From positions 62,001-126,000 of the forward strand of contig NZ_NWTM01000006.1 in assembly GCF_004137795.1 (NCBI RefSeq): a stretch of DNA of 64,000 nucleotides, given 5' to 3'. Origin of the DNA: Pectobacterium zantedeschiae (GTDB taxonomy: Bacteria > Pseudomonadota > Gammaproteobacteria > Enterobacterales > Enterobacteriaceae). The notes beneath the pieces were generated by a model that was given only the letters and a program-made list of their open reading frames with translations, ran no database searches and was not told the DNA's origin. The translations under genes and the position numbers were made by a program. Positions 9,105-16,464 of the stretch are shown here, piece by piece. Position 1 is the first letter of the stretch. Each line of letters begins with the position of its first letter.

Positions 9105-10358
9105 ATGCTTGAACAAATGGGTAAAGCGGCAAAAGCGGCCTCTTATCAGTTGGCGGTCTTGAGCACGGCTCAGAAAGATCGTGCGCTGCTGACGATTGCG
9201 GACTTGCTGGAAGCTGAGAGTGCGACGATTCTGGCCGCTAACGCGCTGGATTTAGCCGATGCACGCCAAAATGGCATGAGTGAAGCGTTGCAGGATCGTC
9301 TTCTTTTAACGCAAGAAAGACTGAGTGCGATTGCCAACGATGTCCGTCAGGTATGTCGTTTAACCGATCCGGTAGGGCAGGTGATTGACGGCAACATGCT
9401 GGATAACGGGCTTAAATTGGAGCGCCGCCGTGTGCCGCTGGGTGTAGTCGGTGTGATTTATGAAGCGCGTCCGAACGTTACCATCGATGTGGCCTCCTTG
9501 TGCCTGAAAACCGGCAATGCGGTGATTCTGCGCGGTGGCAAAGAGACGTGCCGCACCAACGCGGCTACGGTAAAAGTGATTCAACGTGCGCTGTTGCAGT
9601 GCGGTTTGCCTGCCGCTGCGGTGCAGGCGATTGAAAGCCCGGACCGTGAGCTGGTCAATCAATTACTGAAACTGGATCGCTATGTGGATATGTTGATTCC
9701 GCGCGGTGGTGCAGGCTTGCATAGGCTGTGTCGCGAACAATCAACGATTCCGGTTATTACCGGTGGTATCGGCGTGTGTCATATCTATGCTGATGACAGC
9801 ATCGATTTCGACAAGGCGCTGACGGTGATTGAAAGCGCCAAAGTGCAGCGCCCTAGCGCCTGCAACAGTCTGGAAACGCTGCTCGTCAATCAGCGTATCG
9901 CTGAGCGTTTCCTGCCTGAACTGAGCAAGAAAATGGCGGCGTCGGGCGTCACGTTACACGCCAGCCCTTCAGCAATGTCTTATCTGGCCGGTGGCCCTGC
10001 CAACGTCGTCGCTGTTGAAGACGCCAACTACAATGATGAGTGGCTATCTAACGACCTGAACGTCACGCTGGTGGACGATCTGGATGCGGCAGTTGCCCAT
10101 ATTCGCGAGCATGGTACGCAGCACTCTGACGCGATTCTGACGCGCTCTTTGAGCAACGCGGAACGCTTTGTGCGAGAAGTGGACTCCTCCGCGGTGTATG
10201 TCAACGCCAGCACACGCTTCACCGACGGCGGTCAGTTTGGTCTGGGCGCAGAAGTGGCGGTCAGTACCCAGAAACTGCACGCGCGTGGCCCAATGGGGCT
10301 TGAAGCGCTGACCACCTATAAGTGGATTGGTTATGGCGACGATTTGATTCGCGCCTAA
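9105..10358 (+). CDS. proA: Gamma-glutamyl phosphate reductase
   Basis: 417 residues, as in E. coli. An aldehyde-dehydrogenase-fold enzyme reducing gamma-glutamyl phosphate to glutamate semialdehyde with NADPH. The catalytic cysteine lies in [17 protein letters not shown], the conserved substrate segment is [19 protein letters not shown], and the C-terminal signature is [20 protein letters not shown]. An AAGGAG sequence overlaps the proB stop region, indicating close translational coupling with proB. Confidence 0.97.
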   Translation: MLEQMGKAAKAASYQLAVLSTAQKDRALLTIADLLEAESATILAANALDLADARQNGMSEALQDRLLLTQERLSAIANDVRQVCRLTDPVGQVIDGNMLDNGLKLERRRVPLGVVGVIYEARPNVTIDVASLCLKTGNAVILRGGKETCRTNAATVKVIQRALLQCGLPAAAVQAIESPDRELVNQLLKLDRYVDMLIPRGGAGLHRLCREQSTIPVITGGIGVCHIYADDSIDFDKALTVIESAKVQRPSACNSLETLLVNQRIAERFLPELSKKMAASGVTLHASPSAMSYLAGGPANVVAVEDANYNDEWLSNDLNVTLVDDLDAAVAHIREHGTQHSDAILTRSLSNAERFVREVDSSAVYVNASTRFTDGGQFGLGAEVAVSTQKLHARGPMGLEALTTYKWIGYGDDLIRA

Positions 10359-10426
10359 TCTATCTCAGGTAAGTGAACGTAGCCCACGCACATGCAACCT
10401 GAAGTATGACGAGTATATTAATGGCT

Positions 10427-10449
10427 GCGTATATCAAAGAGATATACGC
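10427..10449 (+). terminator. Stem-loop downstream of proA
   Basis: Perfect 9-bp stem GCGTATATC / GATATACGC with loop AAAGA, 68 bp after the proA stop. No clean T-run follows, so termination here is likely but not certain. Confidence 0.45.
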
Positions 10450-10597
10450 GGTATTATATTCACTCCACACTCTTGTGCTTCAATCTTTTTTCAATCAGAA
10501 CTGCCATTCCAACTGTGATTTTTTTCTGTGTTATCGATAGTTAAGTTACAGCTTAATATCGCAATGTAAATGCAATGAAATAACCACATCAGAGAAA

Positions 10598-10687
10598 TAT
10601 CCTCCAATAGTAACAAATTATGCTTTGTGCGATATTTCACAGAGTCATAGCCTGTCTTACTATCGGAGGATAATTATTTATCCTCTG
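10598..10687. repeat. Inverted repeat and nested hairpin between proA and the small periplasmic gene
   Basis: TATCCTCCAATAGTAA (10598-10613) and TTACTATCGGAGGATA (10657-10672) form a 16-bp inverted repeat with one mismatch. The right arm also pairs with the next TTATCCTC, making the nested hairpin GAGGATAA-TTAT-TTATCCTC. The alternative pairings could act as a terminator for the minus-strand gene at 10711 or represent a small mobile repeat. Confidence 0.5.
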
Positions 10688-10710
10688 TTGTGATAACGTG
10701 TTATTTCATA

Positions 10711-11193
10711 TTAATGCTGATATTTCTCTGCGGCATTATGGATGGAGTCGGCGGTTTCTCGAGCTTGTTTTTCCGCCCGACTGTTAAAATTATCCGCTTT
10801 CGTTTTGGCATCAGCCCAGCCTTTTTCGGCGTTTTTTCTGGCTTCGGACTCCCTGGATTTCACATCAGCTTTGACTTTCGCTTCCCTGCTTTTATTTTCT
10901 GATTCTCTTGCCTTTATATCAGCTTTGATGGCATTGGTTTTGTCCCGGAAATCGGATTCTTCGTGTTTTGTCTTCTGCTGTTGCACGCCCGTGGTTCCAG
11001 AACCGGCATGAACGTTTGCACTGGCGTGACTGGAGCCAGAGCCAGATGATGATTCAGTTTTGGTCACTCGCTCAGTTTTGCCATCATGAGTCGACTGAGC
11101 ACTCGCTGTTGCTGAGGCAAAGCTATCCGCTGCCGCCATGCCAATATAACTAGTACCCAGTAATAAACCTAAAAACAGTGTTTTCATCTTCAT
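10711..11193 (-). CDS. Small exported protein, Ser/Gly-rich then Lys/Glu/Ala-rich coil; function unknown
   Basis: About 160 residues. The N-terminus MKMKTLFLGLLLGTSYIGMA is a Sec signal peptide with likely cleavage after AAA. A Ser/Gly/Ala-rich segment (SSSGSGSSHASANVHAGSG) follows, then a charged region with repeated KxREAKVKADVKSRESEARK-type heptads predicted to form a helical or coiled-coil rod. No enzymatic motif is recognisable. The start at 11193 is preferred because GAGAGG lies 9 bases upstream; the open frame extends to 11247. The composition suggests a periplasmic or surface-associated structural or stress protein. It stands alone between proA and thrW. Confidence 0.65.
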   Translation of the reverse strand: MKMKTLFLGLLLGTSYIGMAAADSFASATASAQSTHDGKTERVTKTESSSGSGSSHASANVHAGSGTTGVQQQKTKHEESDFRDKTNAIKADIKARESENKSREAKVKADVKSRESEARKNAEKGWADAKTKADNFNSRAEKQARETADSIHNAAEKYQH

Positions 11194-11272
11194 TATTTGC
11201 ATCCTCTCACGGTACTCTACGATTATTTCGGAAAATAATATTGTCAATGGTGAAATATTATTGGAGTTATCA

Positions 11273-11431
11273 ATGTATAGACAATTTCCTTATTGGCTTG
11301 GTAGTAGTAGAGCAAAATGGAAAATAAAAAGAATAGGGATTTCTCCTAAAGAAAATGAACGTTTTATTGAAATTTATTTCATTCTTATCATAAAGGTAAA
11401 AAGTTATTTTTATTGTAACCTCTATACTTGA
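11273..11431 (+). CDS. Possible small basic protein, 52 aa
   Basis: An ATG at 11273 with GGAG at 11263-11266 opens a 52-codon frame beginning MYRQFPYWLGSSRAKWKIKR. The product is basic and the first two thirds look protein-like, but the tail (KVKSYFYCNLYT) resembles random AT-rich sequence. It could be a fragment of a lost gene. Nothing else supports expression. Confidence 0.25.
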   Translation: MYRQFPYWLGSSRAKWKIKRIGISPKENERFIEIYFILIIKVKSYFYCNLYT

Positions 11432-11640
11432 TGAGAAAAAATTATCTGAAAATAAAATGATATTTTATATAGTCGAGAATTATCCTTCTGGTACTTCTCC
11501 TGAAGCAGGTGGTGATTTAGGTACCGTGTTCTGTATGCGCATCTGTTAAGCCTAAAAGCTATAGCGCATCACGTTATTAGTACGGAAAATTATCAGAACA
11601 ATATGAATGATGATAAAACCAGCAGACGATCGCCAAACGC

Positions 11641-11669
11641 TTGACTTGACGTACCATTATCACTAATTT
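11641..11669 (+). promoter_or_regulatory. Candidate promoter of thrW
   Basis: TTGACT (11641-11646) and TAATTT (11664-11669) at 17-bp spacing, about 45 bp before the tRNA. The rest of 11432-11714 shows no gene. Confidence 0.5.
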
Positions 11670-11714
11670 GTCACCCCGTAGTTCACGTCTGGCTCTCGCC
11701 ACGACGATTCCAAA

Positions 11715-11790
11715 GCCGATATAGCTCAGTTGGTAGAGCAGCGCATTCGTAATGCGAAGGTCGTAGGTTCGACTCCTATTATCGGCACCA
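11715..11790 (+). tRNA. thrW: tRNA-Thr (anticodon CGT)
   Basis: 76 nt with encoded CCA. The acceptor arms GCCGATA and TATCGGC pair fully, the D-arm GCTC/GAGC is intact, the anticodon loop TTCGTAA gives CGT, and the T-arm contains GGTTCGACTCC. This is the thrW-type tRNA located beside proBA in E. coli, a common integration target for P4-like and phage integrases. The integrase gene directly downstream shows it has been used here too; the 3' end of the tRNA is retained intact. Confidence 0.97.
11774..11790 (+). other. attL: tRNA 3'-end integration core
   Basis: TCCTATTATCGGCACCA, the 3' end of thrW. A near copy lacking one G occurs at 16449-16464. Together they bracket the integrase island. 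Confidence 0.6.
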
Positions 11791-11911
11791 TCCTACCTAT
11801 TTTAACGCCCCCTAAGTCTACTCAAACACCCTTTAAACCCTTATAATATGCGGTTTCACGGCCCTTATTGTCTCTGCTCGTCTACTCGCGTTCACAGAAA
11901 TCTACGCTGAG

Positions 11912-11933
11912 TTGGGGGTATCAATGGGGGTAT
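11912..11933. repeat. Left-end paired GGGGGTAT repeats (integrase arm-type sites)
   Basis: TTGGGGGTATCAATGGGGGTAT. The same pair with two changed bases recurs at 16367-16389 near the other island end, and an inverted GATACCCCC lies at 11953-11961 immediately before the integrase start. Repeated short sites near att cores are typical arm-binding sites of tyrosine recombinases. Confidence 0.55.
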
Positions 11934-11964
11934 TCGCTGTTCGGTCTAGAGGCGATACCCCCAG

Positions 11965-13185
11965 ATGAAGCTCAATGCCAGACAGGTAGAGACTGCCAAG
12001 CCCAAAGATAAACCCTACAAGATGGCTGATGGTGGTGGCCTCTACTTATTGGTTAAAACCAACGGGTCACGCTACTGGCGTTTAAAGTATCGTATCGATG
12101 GAAAGGAAAAATTATTGGCACTGGGGGTATATCCCGATGTGTCCTTGGCGGATGCCAGAGCAAAACGTGATGAAGCTAGAAAGGGTATCGCTGGGGGTAT
12201 CGATCCTTTAGAGGTGAAAAAAGAACAAAAAATTGAGCGTGAAGCGCAGGTCAAAAACACCTTTCAAGAAATTGCGCTCGAATGGCACAACATGAAAGTG
12301 AAGAAATGGTCTGCGGAGTATGCCTCTGACATTCTTGAAGCGTTCAACAAAGACGTCTTCCCGTTCATTGGTCAACGCCCTATTGCAGACATTAAGCCGT
12401 TGGAATTGCTGAACGTGCTGAAAAAGATGGAAGACAGGGGAGCAACCGAAAAAGCCAAGAAAGTGCGCCAACGCTGCGGTGAAGTGTTTCGCTATGCCAT
12501 CGTGACGGGCAGAGCCGAGTATAACCCCGCACCAGATCTCACCAGTGCTATGCAGGGGCATGAGTCTACACATTACCCGTTCCTGACCACCGAAGAGCTT
12601 CCCGCCTTCTTTAAAGCCCTTGCTGGCTACTCTGGCAGTGAATTGATGGTGCTGGCGGCAAGATTGCTGATCATTACTTGCCTGAGAACAGGTGAATTGC
12701 GTGGTGCGTTATGGTCTGAAATCGATACTGATAAAGCACTATGGGAAATTTCTGCTGAACGCATGAAAATGCGCCGTCCCCATATCATCCCGCTATCTAC
12801 TCAAGCGTTAGCCATTATCGAACAGATCAGAGCGATGACGGGGCAATTTCCTTTACTGTTTCCGGGACGCAATGATCCAAGCAAGACCATGAGCGAAGCC
12901 AGTATCAATCAGGTGTTTAAGCGAATTGGCTATACAGGCCGGGTTACGGGTCACGGCTTCCGTCATACCATGAGCACCGTTCTTCATGAGCTGGGCTACA
13001 ACACCGCATGGATTGAAACCCAACTGGCGCATGTTGATAAGAATGCTATCCGTGGCACCTACAACCATGCGCAATATCTTGATAGCAGACGTGAGATGCT
13101 TCAATGGTATGCTGACTACATGGTAAGCCTTGAGAACGGAAGTAATGTGGTGCATGGGACGTTTAATCAGCGATTGGGAAAATAA
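11965..13185 (+). CDS. P4-type tyrosine recombinase/integrase
   Basis: 406 residues. The N-terminal DUF4102-type arm-binding domain is clear (ADGGGLYLLVKTNGSRYWRL, then LGVYPDVSLADARAKRDEAR), followed by the SAM-like core-binding domain (about 100-190). The catalytic residues of the family are visible: Arg in CLRTGELRGALWSEI, His-x-x-Arg in GHGFRHTMSTVLHEL, the downstream His in QLAHVDKNAIRGTYNHA, and the likely nucleophilic Tyr in RGTYNHAQY or the nearby QWYADYM. It begins 175 bp after the thrW 3' end and reads away from the tRNA, the usual P4-family geometry. It is apparently intact. Confidence 0.92.
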   Translation: MKLNARQVETAKPKDKPYKMADGGGLYLLVKTNGSRYWRLKYRIDGKEKLLALGVYPDVSLADARAKRDEARKGIAGGIDPLEVKKEQKIEREAQVKNTFQEIALEWHNMKVKKWSAEYASDILEAFNKDVFPFIGQRPIADIKPLELLNVLKKMEDRGATEKAKKVRQRCGEVFRYAIVTGRAEYNPAPDLTSAMQGHESTHYPFLTTEELPAFFKALAGYSGSELMVLAARLLIITCLRTGELRGALWSEIDTDKALWEISAERMKMRRPHIIPLSTQALAIIEQIRAMTGQFPLLFPGRNDPSKTMSEASINQVFKRIGYTGRVTGHGFRHTMSTVLHELGYNTAWIETQLAHVDKNAIRGTYNHAQYLDSRREMLQWYADYMVSLENGSNVVHGTFNQRLGK

Positions 13186-13190
13186 TAAAT

Positions 13191-13225
13191 AAAAAGGTTG
13201 TATTGTTTAGAGGTATAACCTTTTT
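13191..13225 (+). terminator. Terminator after the integrase gene
   Basis: AAAAAGGTTGTA (13191-13202) pairs with TATAACCTTTTT (13214-13225) with one mismatch; the 3' arm provides the T-run. Confidence 0.65.
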
Positions 13226-13372
13226 ATCGATTTTTATATTAGTTTACATCCGATTTACTAATCGGGAGTAATTACTTATTTCCTGAATAAGTGGTGAGAA
13301 TTAATTTATAACTTTAAATCTCATTCAATTACGAAATTATTTTTGATGATTTCTTCTTGTTCTAGATGCGTA

Positions 13373-13486
13373 TTATCGAACATAACGCACCTCCACAGCC
13401 TTTTGTTGGAACCAATTAAAATAACGTTTAATTTTTTTAAGGTGCTGATCTTCCAGAAGGGAATTGCTAGACTTGCTGATAGCCAT
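13373..13486 (-). CDS. Possible 37-aa basic peptide in the island
   Basis: The ATG at 13486 on the minus strand follows AAGGAAAG at 7-8 bases spacing and encodes MAISKSSNSLLEDQHLKKIK and 17 further residues rich in Lys, Arg and aromatic residues. The product is not recognised. The convincing ribosome binding site is the main support. It is divergent from the ribbon-helix-helix gene and could be co-regulated with it. Confidence 0.35.
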   Translation of the reverse strand: MAISKSSNSLLEDQHLKKIKRYFNWFQQKAVEVRYVR

Positions 13487-13585
13487 ATCGTTACTTTCCT
13501 TAACGTTGTGGTTAGTCTCTGTCTGATATGTTCGTATCAGGCAGGGACGAAACTGGTGATGAGTGTAATGTGTTTTTGTGATAGT

Positions 13586-13627
13586 GTACGTACCTATTGA
13601 ATTTATCATATTGAAAAAGGTACGTAC
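13586..13627. promoter_or_regulatory. Inverted-repeat operator overlapping the RHH gene leader
   Basis: GTACGTACCT (13586-13595) and AGGTACGTAC (13618-13627) are perfect inverted copies 32 bp apart centre to centre (three helical turns). Each contains the self-complementary GTACGTAC. The right copy ends at the base before the ATG and covers the Shine-Dalgarno AAAAAGG. Binding by the encoded ribbon-helix-helix protein would give autorepression; this is inference. Confidence 0.55.
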
Positions 13628-13822
13628 ATGTCAACGATAAAACGAGATACGAAAAAATCTTCATCAACAGGTAAATCACCTACCTTCCAGATACGGATTT
13701 CGCCTGAGCTACGCGAACAGCTTGATGAAATTGTGGCGAAAGAAGGCGTCAGCCTCGGTAACTGGTTCAAAGAGCTTGCCCGTAAAGAGCTTCGCAAGCA
13801 GGGGATTGAGCCGAAGGGGTGA
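13628..13822 (+). CDS. Small ribbon-helix-helix (Arc/CopG-like) DNA-binding protein
   Basis: 64 residues. After a basic, Ser/Lys-rich tail (MSTIKRDTKKSSSTGKS), the segment TFQIRISPELREQLDEIVAK is a typical RHH beta-strand plus helix A, and GVSLGNWFKELARKELRK is the second helix, where the conserved Gly-x-Ser turn is replaced by GVSLG. Such proteins bind DNA as dimers of dimers on repeated operators, and an inverted repeat is present directly at its start. It may regulate the island genes or act as an excision cofactor. No toxin partner is evident beside it. Confidence 0.75.
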   Translation: MSTIKRDTKKSSSTGKSPTFQIRISPELREQLDEIVAKEGVSLGNWFKELARKELRKQGIEPKG

Positions 13823-13865
13823 TGATTTATTTGGTTAGCAGAATAAACAACCAAGGGAATGGATG

Positions 13866-14249
13866 ATGGATAAAAGAGCATTAATCTTAAAATCAGGGTT
13901 GACGGTCAGCGAGCTACTTCGTCTTAAAAATAACTATGTGTATGTCAAAAGCGATGATTTTAAATTTAATACCCCAACGAAGAAAGCTGAGTCCTTTGCA
14001 GACTATGTTTTTATCGTTACTCGTTTATGCTGGGAAGCAATGTATCTTCCTGTCTTCATGAGCCTATTTTTTTCAATTTACGCTTACTATGATAGTGGCA
14101 ATGTGATTTCCTTTGTCAAAACTTTTTTTATTATTTATTCGATATCGATTTTTTGCGTATTAAAAGTTGAGGCTAATCATTATAATATATATATGATTAC
14201 GGTTTTAAAATTAATTAAATTTAAATTAATAATTTCTTTTGCTAACTGA
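13866..14249 (+). CDS. Two-helix membrane protein A of a tandem paralog pair; candidate immunity protein
   Basis: About 127 residues. The N-terminal signature KRALILKSGLTVSELLRLKN is shared almost word for word with the next gene. Two hydrophobic segments follow (YLPVFMSLFFSIYAYY, then FVKTFFIIYSISIFCVL), so it should span the inner membrane twice with a cytoplasmic N-terminal helix. The second of two adjacent ATGs (13866) aligns with the paralog's start and is chosen over 13863; AAGGGA is just upstream. It is AT-rich and faces the DUF4225-like gene tail to tail. Immunity against that product is a hypothesis from position and paralogy. The family is not recognised. Confidence 0.65.
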   Translation: MDKRALILKSGLTVSELLRLKNNYVYVKSDDFKFNTPTKKAESFADYVFIVTRLCWEAMYLPVFMSLFFSIYAYYDSGNVISFVKTFFIIYSISIFCVLKVEANHYNIYMITVLKLIKFKLIISFAN

Positions 14250-14323
14250 TTTTATTTTAACGTTATTCAGTGGCGTTATTGGTTAATCAGGAATGACTTG
14301 TATTATGAGCGAGGGAGCGTGTA

Positions 14324-14719
14324 ATGAATAAAAGATTGTTAATCTTAAAATCAGGATTGAGTGTCAGGGAATTACTTCGCCTGAAAAATAACTATGTAGA
14401 TACAAAAAACAGGGCTTATGGAAAAAATATAAAAATAAAAGACATTGAATCTTTTTCTGATTATATTTATTTCATCGCATATCTGTGCTGGAATCAAATG
14501 CTGATGCTTTTTCTTATATCTCTGGGATTTGCTATTTATGGTTACTATGAGTATGGTGTTATAATAAACAGTATAAAAATATTTTTATTAATTTATGGAG
14601 TTTCGGTTATCAGTTTTATGAAAGCTAAAAGTGAAAACTACAAAATCACAATGATTATGATGATTAAATTAATCCCTCTGCGGGTTTTAAATTCATTTAA
14701 TTATTTGGTCAGATTTTAA
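14324..14719 (+). CDS. Two-helix membrane protein B of the tandem paralog pair; candidate immunity protein
   Basis: 131 residues, starting MNKRLLILKSGLSVRELLRL and continuing with a sequence clearly homologous to the preceding gene: SFSDYIYF for SFADYVFI, LCWNQM for LCWEAM, GYYEYG for AYYDSG. Two membrane segments are at about residues 63-80 and 85-103. GAGGGAG is located about 8 bases before the ATG. The 74-bp gap and similar length indicate tandem duplication followed by divergence. It ends 85 bp from the end of the oppositely oriented DUF4225-like gene. Confidence 0.65.
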   Translation: MNKRLLILKSGLSVRELLRLKNNYVDTKNRAYGKNIKIKDIESFSDYIYFIAYLCWNQMLMLFLISLGFAIYGYYEYGVIINSIKIFLLIYGVSVISFMKAKSENYKITMIMMIKLIPLRVLNSFNYLVRF

Positions 14720-14804
14720 ATGATATGTAGTTTTTATACTTGTGGAAGTTAGCAATGACATTCGTCATTGCTACAGGGGAGGGTAATACCTTTAGGCTAA
14801 AGAA

Positions 14805-15641
14805 TCACTTATCACCTAAGCGGTAATTTTCATCTGTAAATTCAGCATATATTTTGTAGGCGGAACCCCCTACCATATAAACCTTCATTATGCTACTTGC
14901 GGCAGTATATTTAGGCTTGAAGTCTGAATGCGCATACTTAAATAATTTTGTTATCCTGGGTCTTTCCAGAAATCCCCTTGATAATAATCGGGTAGGACTG
15001 TCGACTAAGACTGGTGTTCTTAAAGATGCGTAAATTGTGAGTGTCAAATCACCAGCGCTATACAAGGCATCTCCGGCATCATCGTTATATCCTGCAAGAG
15101 AAGCAAGACCTCTGTATATGTGTCTGACTGGTCCTGCACTATATTTACCATCAAATATTATAGGGGTTGCTGACTCATAAGCATTATTGATTCCGTGGGA
15201 GATTAATAAAACTCCAAATGACTTGAAATGTTTAACATTGAGATATCTCCCTAATTGATTTAATCGATATCCCATAAATGCCTGAAAACCACCTGATACA
15301 ACACCAGATGCGATTTTTGTGTATTTTAAAACACCCTGGTCTTCAAATATATCCGTAACGATATATTTTACATAATCACCTGTTCGTAGCTTTTGGTAGT
15401 CTCTTTCTGTTTCTTCACGCTCGGTTACCAATTCATGAAGGATATGATTTTTATCAAAAAAACTAATTGTTGATGACCTGAGTTTCATCTCTGTTTCATT
15501 GATGAAATCCTCAATTTCACGAAGATAACGCATCCTTAGTGTTTTATCTTGAATGAAAAAAGAGGAAGCCAACAGAGCGACCCTCCTCAGGCGGTTGCTT
15601 TCCTCTAAAAAGTGAAATTGATGTGCCGAATCGATACTCAT
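14805..15641 (-). CDS. DUF4225-like protein, probable Hcp-delivered T6SS effector
   Basis: 278 residues if begun at the ATG at 15641, one base after the hcp stop (TAAG-ATG), which implies translational coupling. The N-terminal half is helical and charged (IEDFINETEMKLR, ELVTEREETERDYQKL). The C-terminal half has glycine-rich, partly hydrophobic segments (SGVVSGGFQAFMGYRLNQLG, LLISHGINNAYESATP, GLASLAGYNDDAGDALYSAG) resembling the DUF4225 family, often encoded beside hcp. Its biochemical activity is unknown; the amphipathic segments would fit a membrane-acting toxin, but this is speculation. Upstream in-frame ATGs (to 15707) lie inside hcp and are unlikely. Confidence 0.65.
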   Translation of the reverse strand: MSIDSAHQFHFLEESNRLRRVALLASSFFIQDKTLRMRYLREIEDFINETEMKLRSSTISFFDKNHILHELVTEREETERDYQKLRTGDYVKYIVTDIFEDQGVLKYTKIASGVVSGGFQAFMGYRLNQLGRYLNVKHFKSFGVLLISHGINNAYESATPIIFDGKYSAGPVRHIYRGLASLAGYNDDAGDALYSAGDLTLTIYASLRTPVLVDSPTRLLSRGFLERPRITKLFKYAHSDFKPKYTAASSIMKVYMVGGSAYKIYAEFTDENYRLGDK

Positions 15642-15642
15642 C

Positions 15643-16122
15643 TTAATATTCCACATCTTTCCATAAGATATAAGAGCTTGTCCGTGCAACCACATGCTCC
15701 CATTCAATCGATGCGAACTTGAATGAAATATTTTCCTGAGGCTGTAATTCGTTGTGTGTTAATGAGTTTGGGGCGAAAAAACGAATATCATTGATAACCG
15801 CATCTCTTAGCACCATTTTAAAATAGAGTTCATTACCACCTGATTGTGAAGTCCTGTAAAAAAAGAACTCACAGGTTAGTTTTTCATTACCATTCAATGC
15901 CTGTGCCAGAAGCGGGGTGGCTTTATCTATTGGCTTCCTGATTTCTACAGGGGAGAGTGAAACGTTATCTTGCCTTGTTATCTGGTTCATTAACTCATAA
16001 ACAAAAATTTCATCTTCATGGGAAGCCTGATATTTGTTGCCGATGGAGTCTGCACTTGAACAGCCCGCAGAGATAAGTCCTTGTTTGATGCCGGTGAGTT
16101 TCAGATAGATCAAATTTGCCAT
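15643..16122 (-). CDS. hcp: Hcp-family T6SS tube protein in the thrW island
   Basis: 159 residues. It starts MANLIYLKLTGIKQGLISAG followed by CSS, IGNKYQASHEDEIFVYELM and, later, RKPIDKATPLLAQALNGNE, the characteristic Hcp1-fold beta-barrel pattern, ending near FASIEWEHVVARTSSYILW. Hcp hexamers stack into the inner T6SS tube and carry small effectors in the lumen. This copy differs strongly from the main-cluster hcp (46932) and belongs to the HcpA-like group with an effector gene immediately behind it. It could be fired by the main T6SS in this window. No sigma-54 promoter was found upstream, so regulation is probably separate. Confidence 0.85.
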   Translation of the reverse strand: MANLIYLKLTGIKQGLISAGCSSADSIGNKYQASHEDEIFVYELMNQITRQDNVSLSPVEIRKPIDKATPLLAQALNGNEKLTCEFFFYRTSQSGGNELYFKMVLRDAVINDIRFFAPNSLTHNELQPQENISFKFASIEWEHVVARTSSYILWKDVEY

Positions 16123-16366
16123 TATTTATTCCTTAATATTATCCATAATCCTACCCCATAAATCCTTTTTCCTTATGGGAGGGATAATTTCTGCATTTTT
16201 TAGTCAATGAGTCAATAGCCGTTATCGTGCAACGTGTATGATTTTAAATAGTTATCTGGATTATGATTATTGTGATAGTTATTTAAATAGAATTCTCTTC
16301 TGGTAGAATAGAACGATATCCCTTCACCACCTATAAACGTAAGCCTTAAATTGGACACAAAATCCA

Positions 16367-16389
16367 TTGGGGGTATCTTTGGGGGTATC
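16367..16389. repeat. Right-end paired GGGGGTAT repeats
   Basis: TTGGGGGTATCTTTGGGGGT plus ATC, matching the left-end repeat at 11912-11933 except for AA to TT in the spacer, and in the same orientation. It lies 60 bp inside the attR candidate. Confidence 0.55.
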
Positions 16390-16448
16390 ACTAAAGATGA
16401 AACAGGTAATTTACATTATTAATCAACTAAATATTGAATAGGTATTGT

Positions 16449-16464
16449 TCCTATTATCGCACCA
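16449..16464 (+). other. attR candidate: imperfect copy of the thrW 3' end
   Basis: TCCTATTATCGCACCA differs from the tRNA end TCCTATTATCGGCACCA only by the loss of one G. With the repeats at 16367-16389 it marks the far end of the integrase island. Confidence 0.55.

Larger units (their letters stand above)
11790..16464. mobile_element. thrW-integrated 4.7-kb island carrying an Hcp/DUF4225 module
   Basis: The element runs from the tRNA 3' end to the imperfect copy at 16449-16464. Internal landmarks are a P4-type integrase gene next to the tRNA, a ribbon-helix-helix regulator, two paralogous membrane protein genes, and an hcp plus DUF4225-like pair on the opposite strand. Both ends carry the paired GGGGGTAT repeats. 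The region after the integrase is visibly more AT-rich than the proBA core. No replication, packaging or conjugation genes are recognisable, so mobility would need only excision/integration by the integrase or a helper. Confidence 0.65.

Noticed and set aside
16123..16360. Sigma-54 promoter for the island hcp
   Set aside because: No minus-strand GG-N10-GC element with reasonable flanks and no TTGCGCA dyad could be found upstream of 16122.
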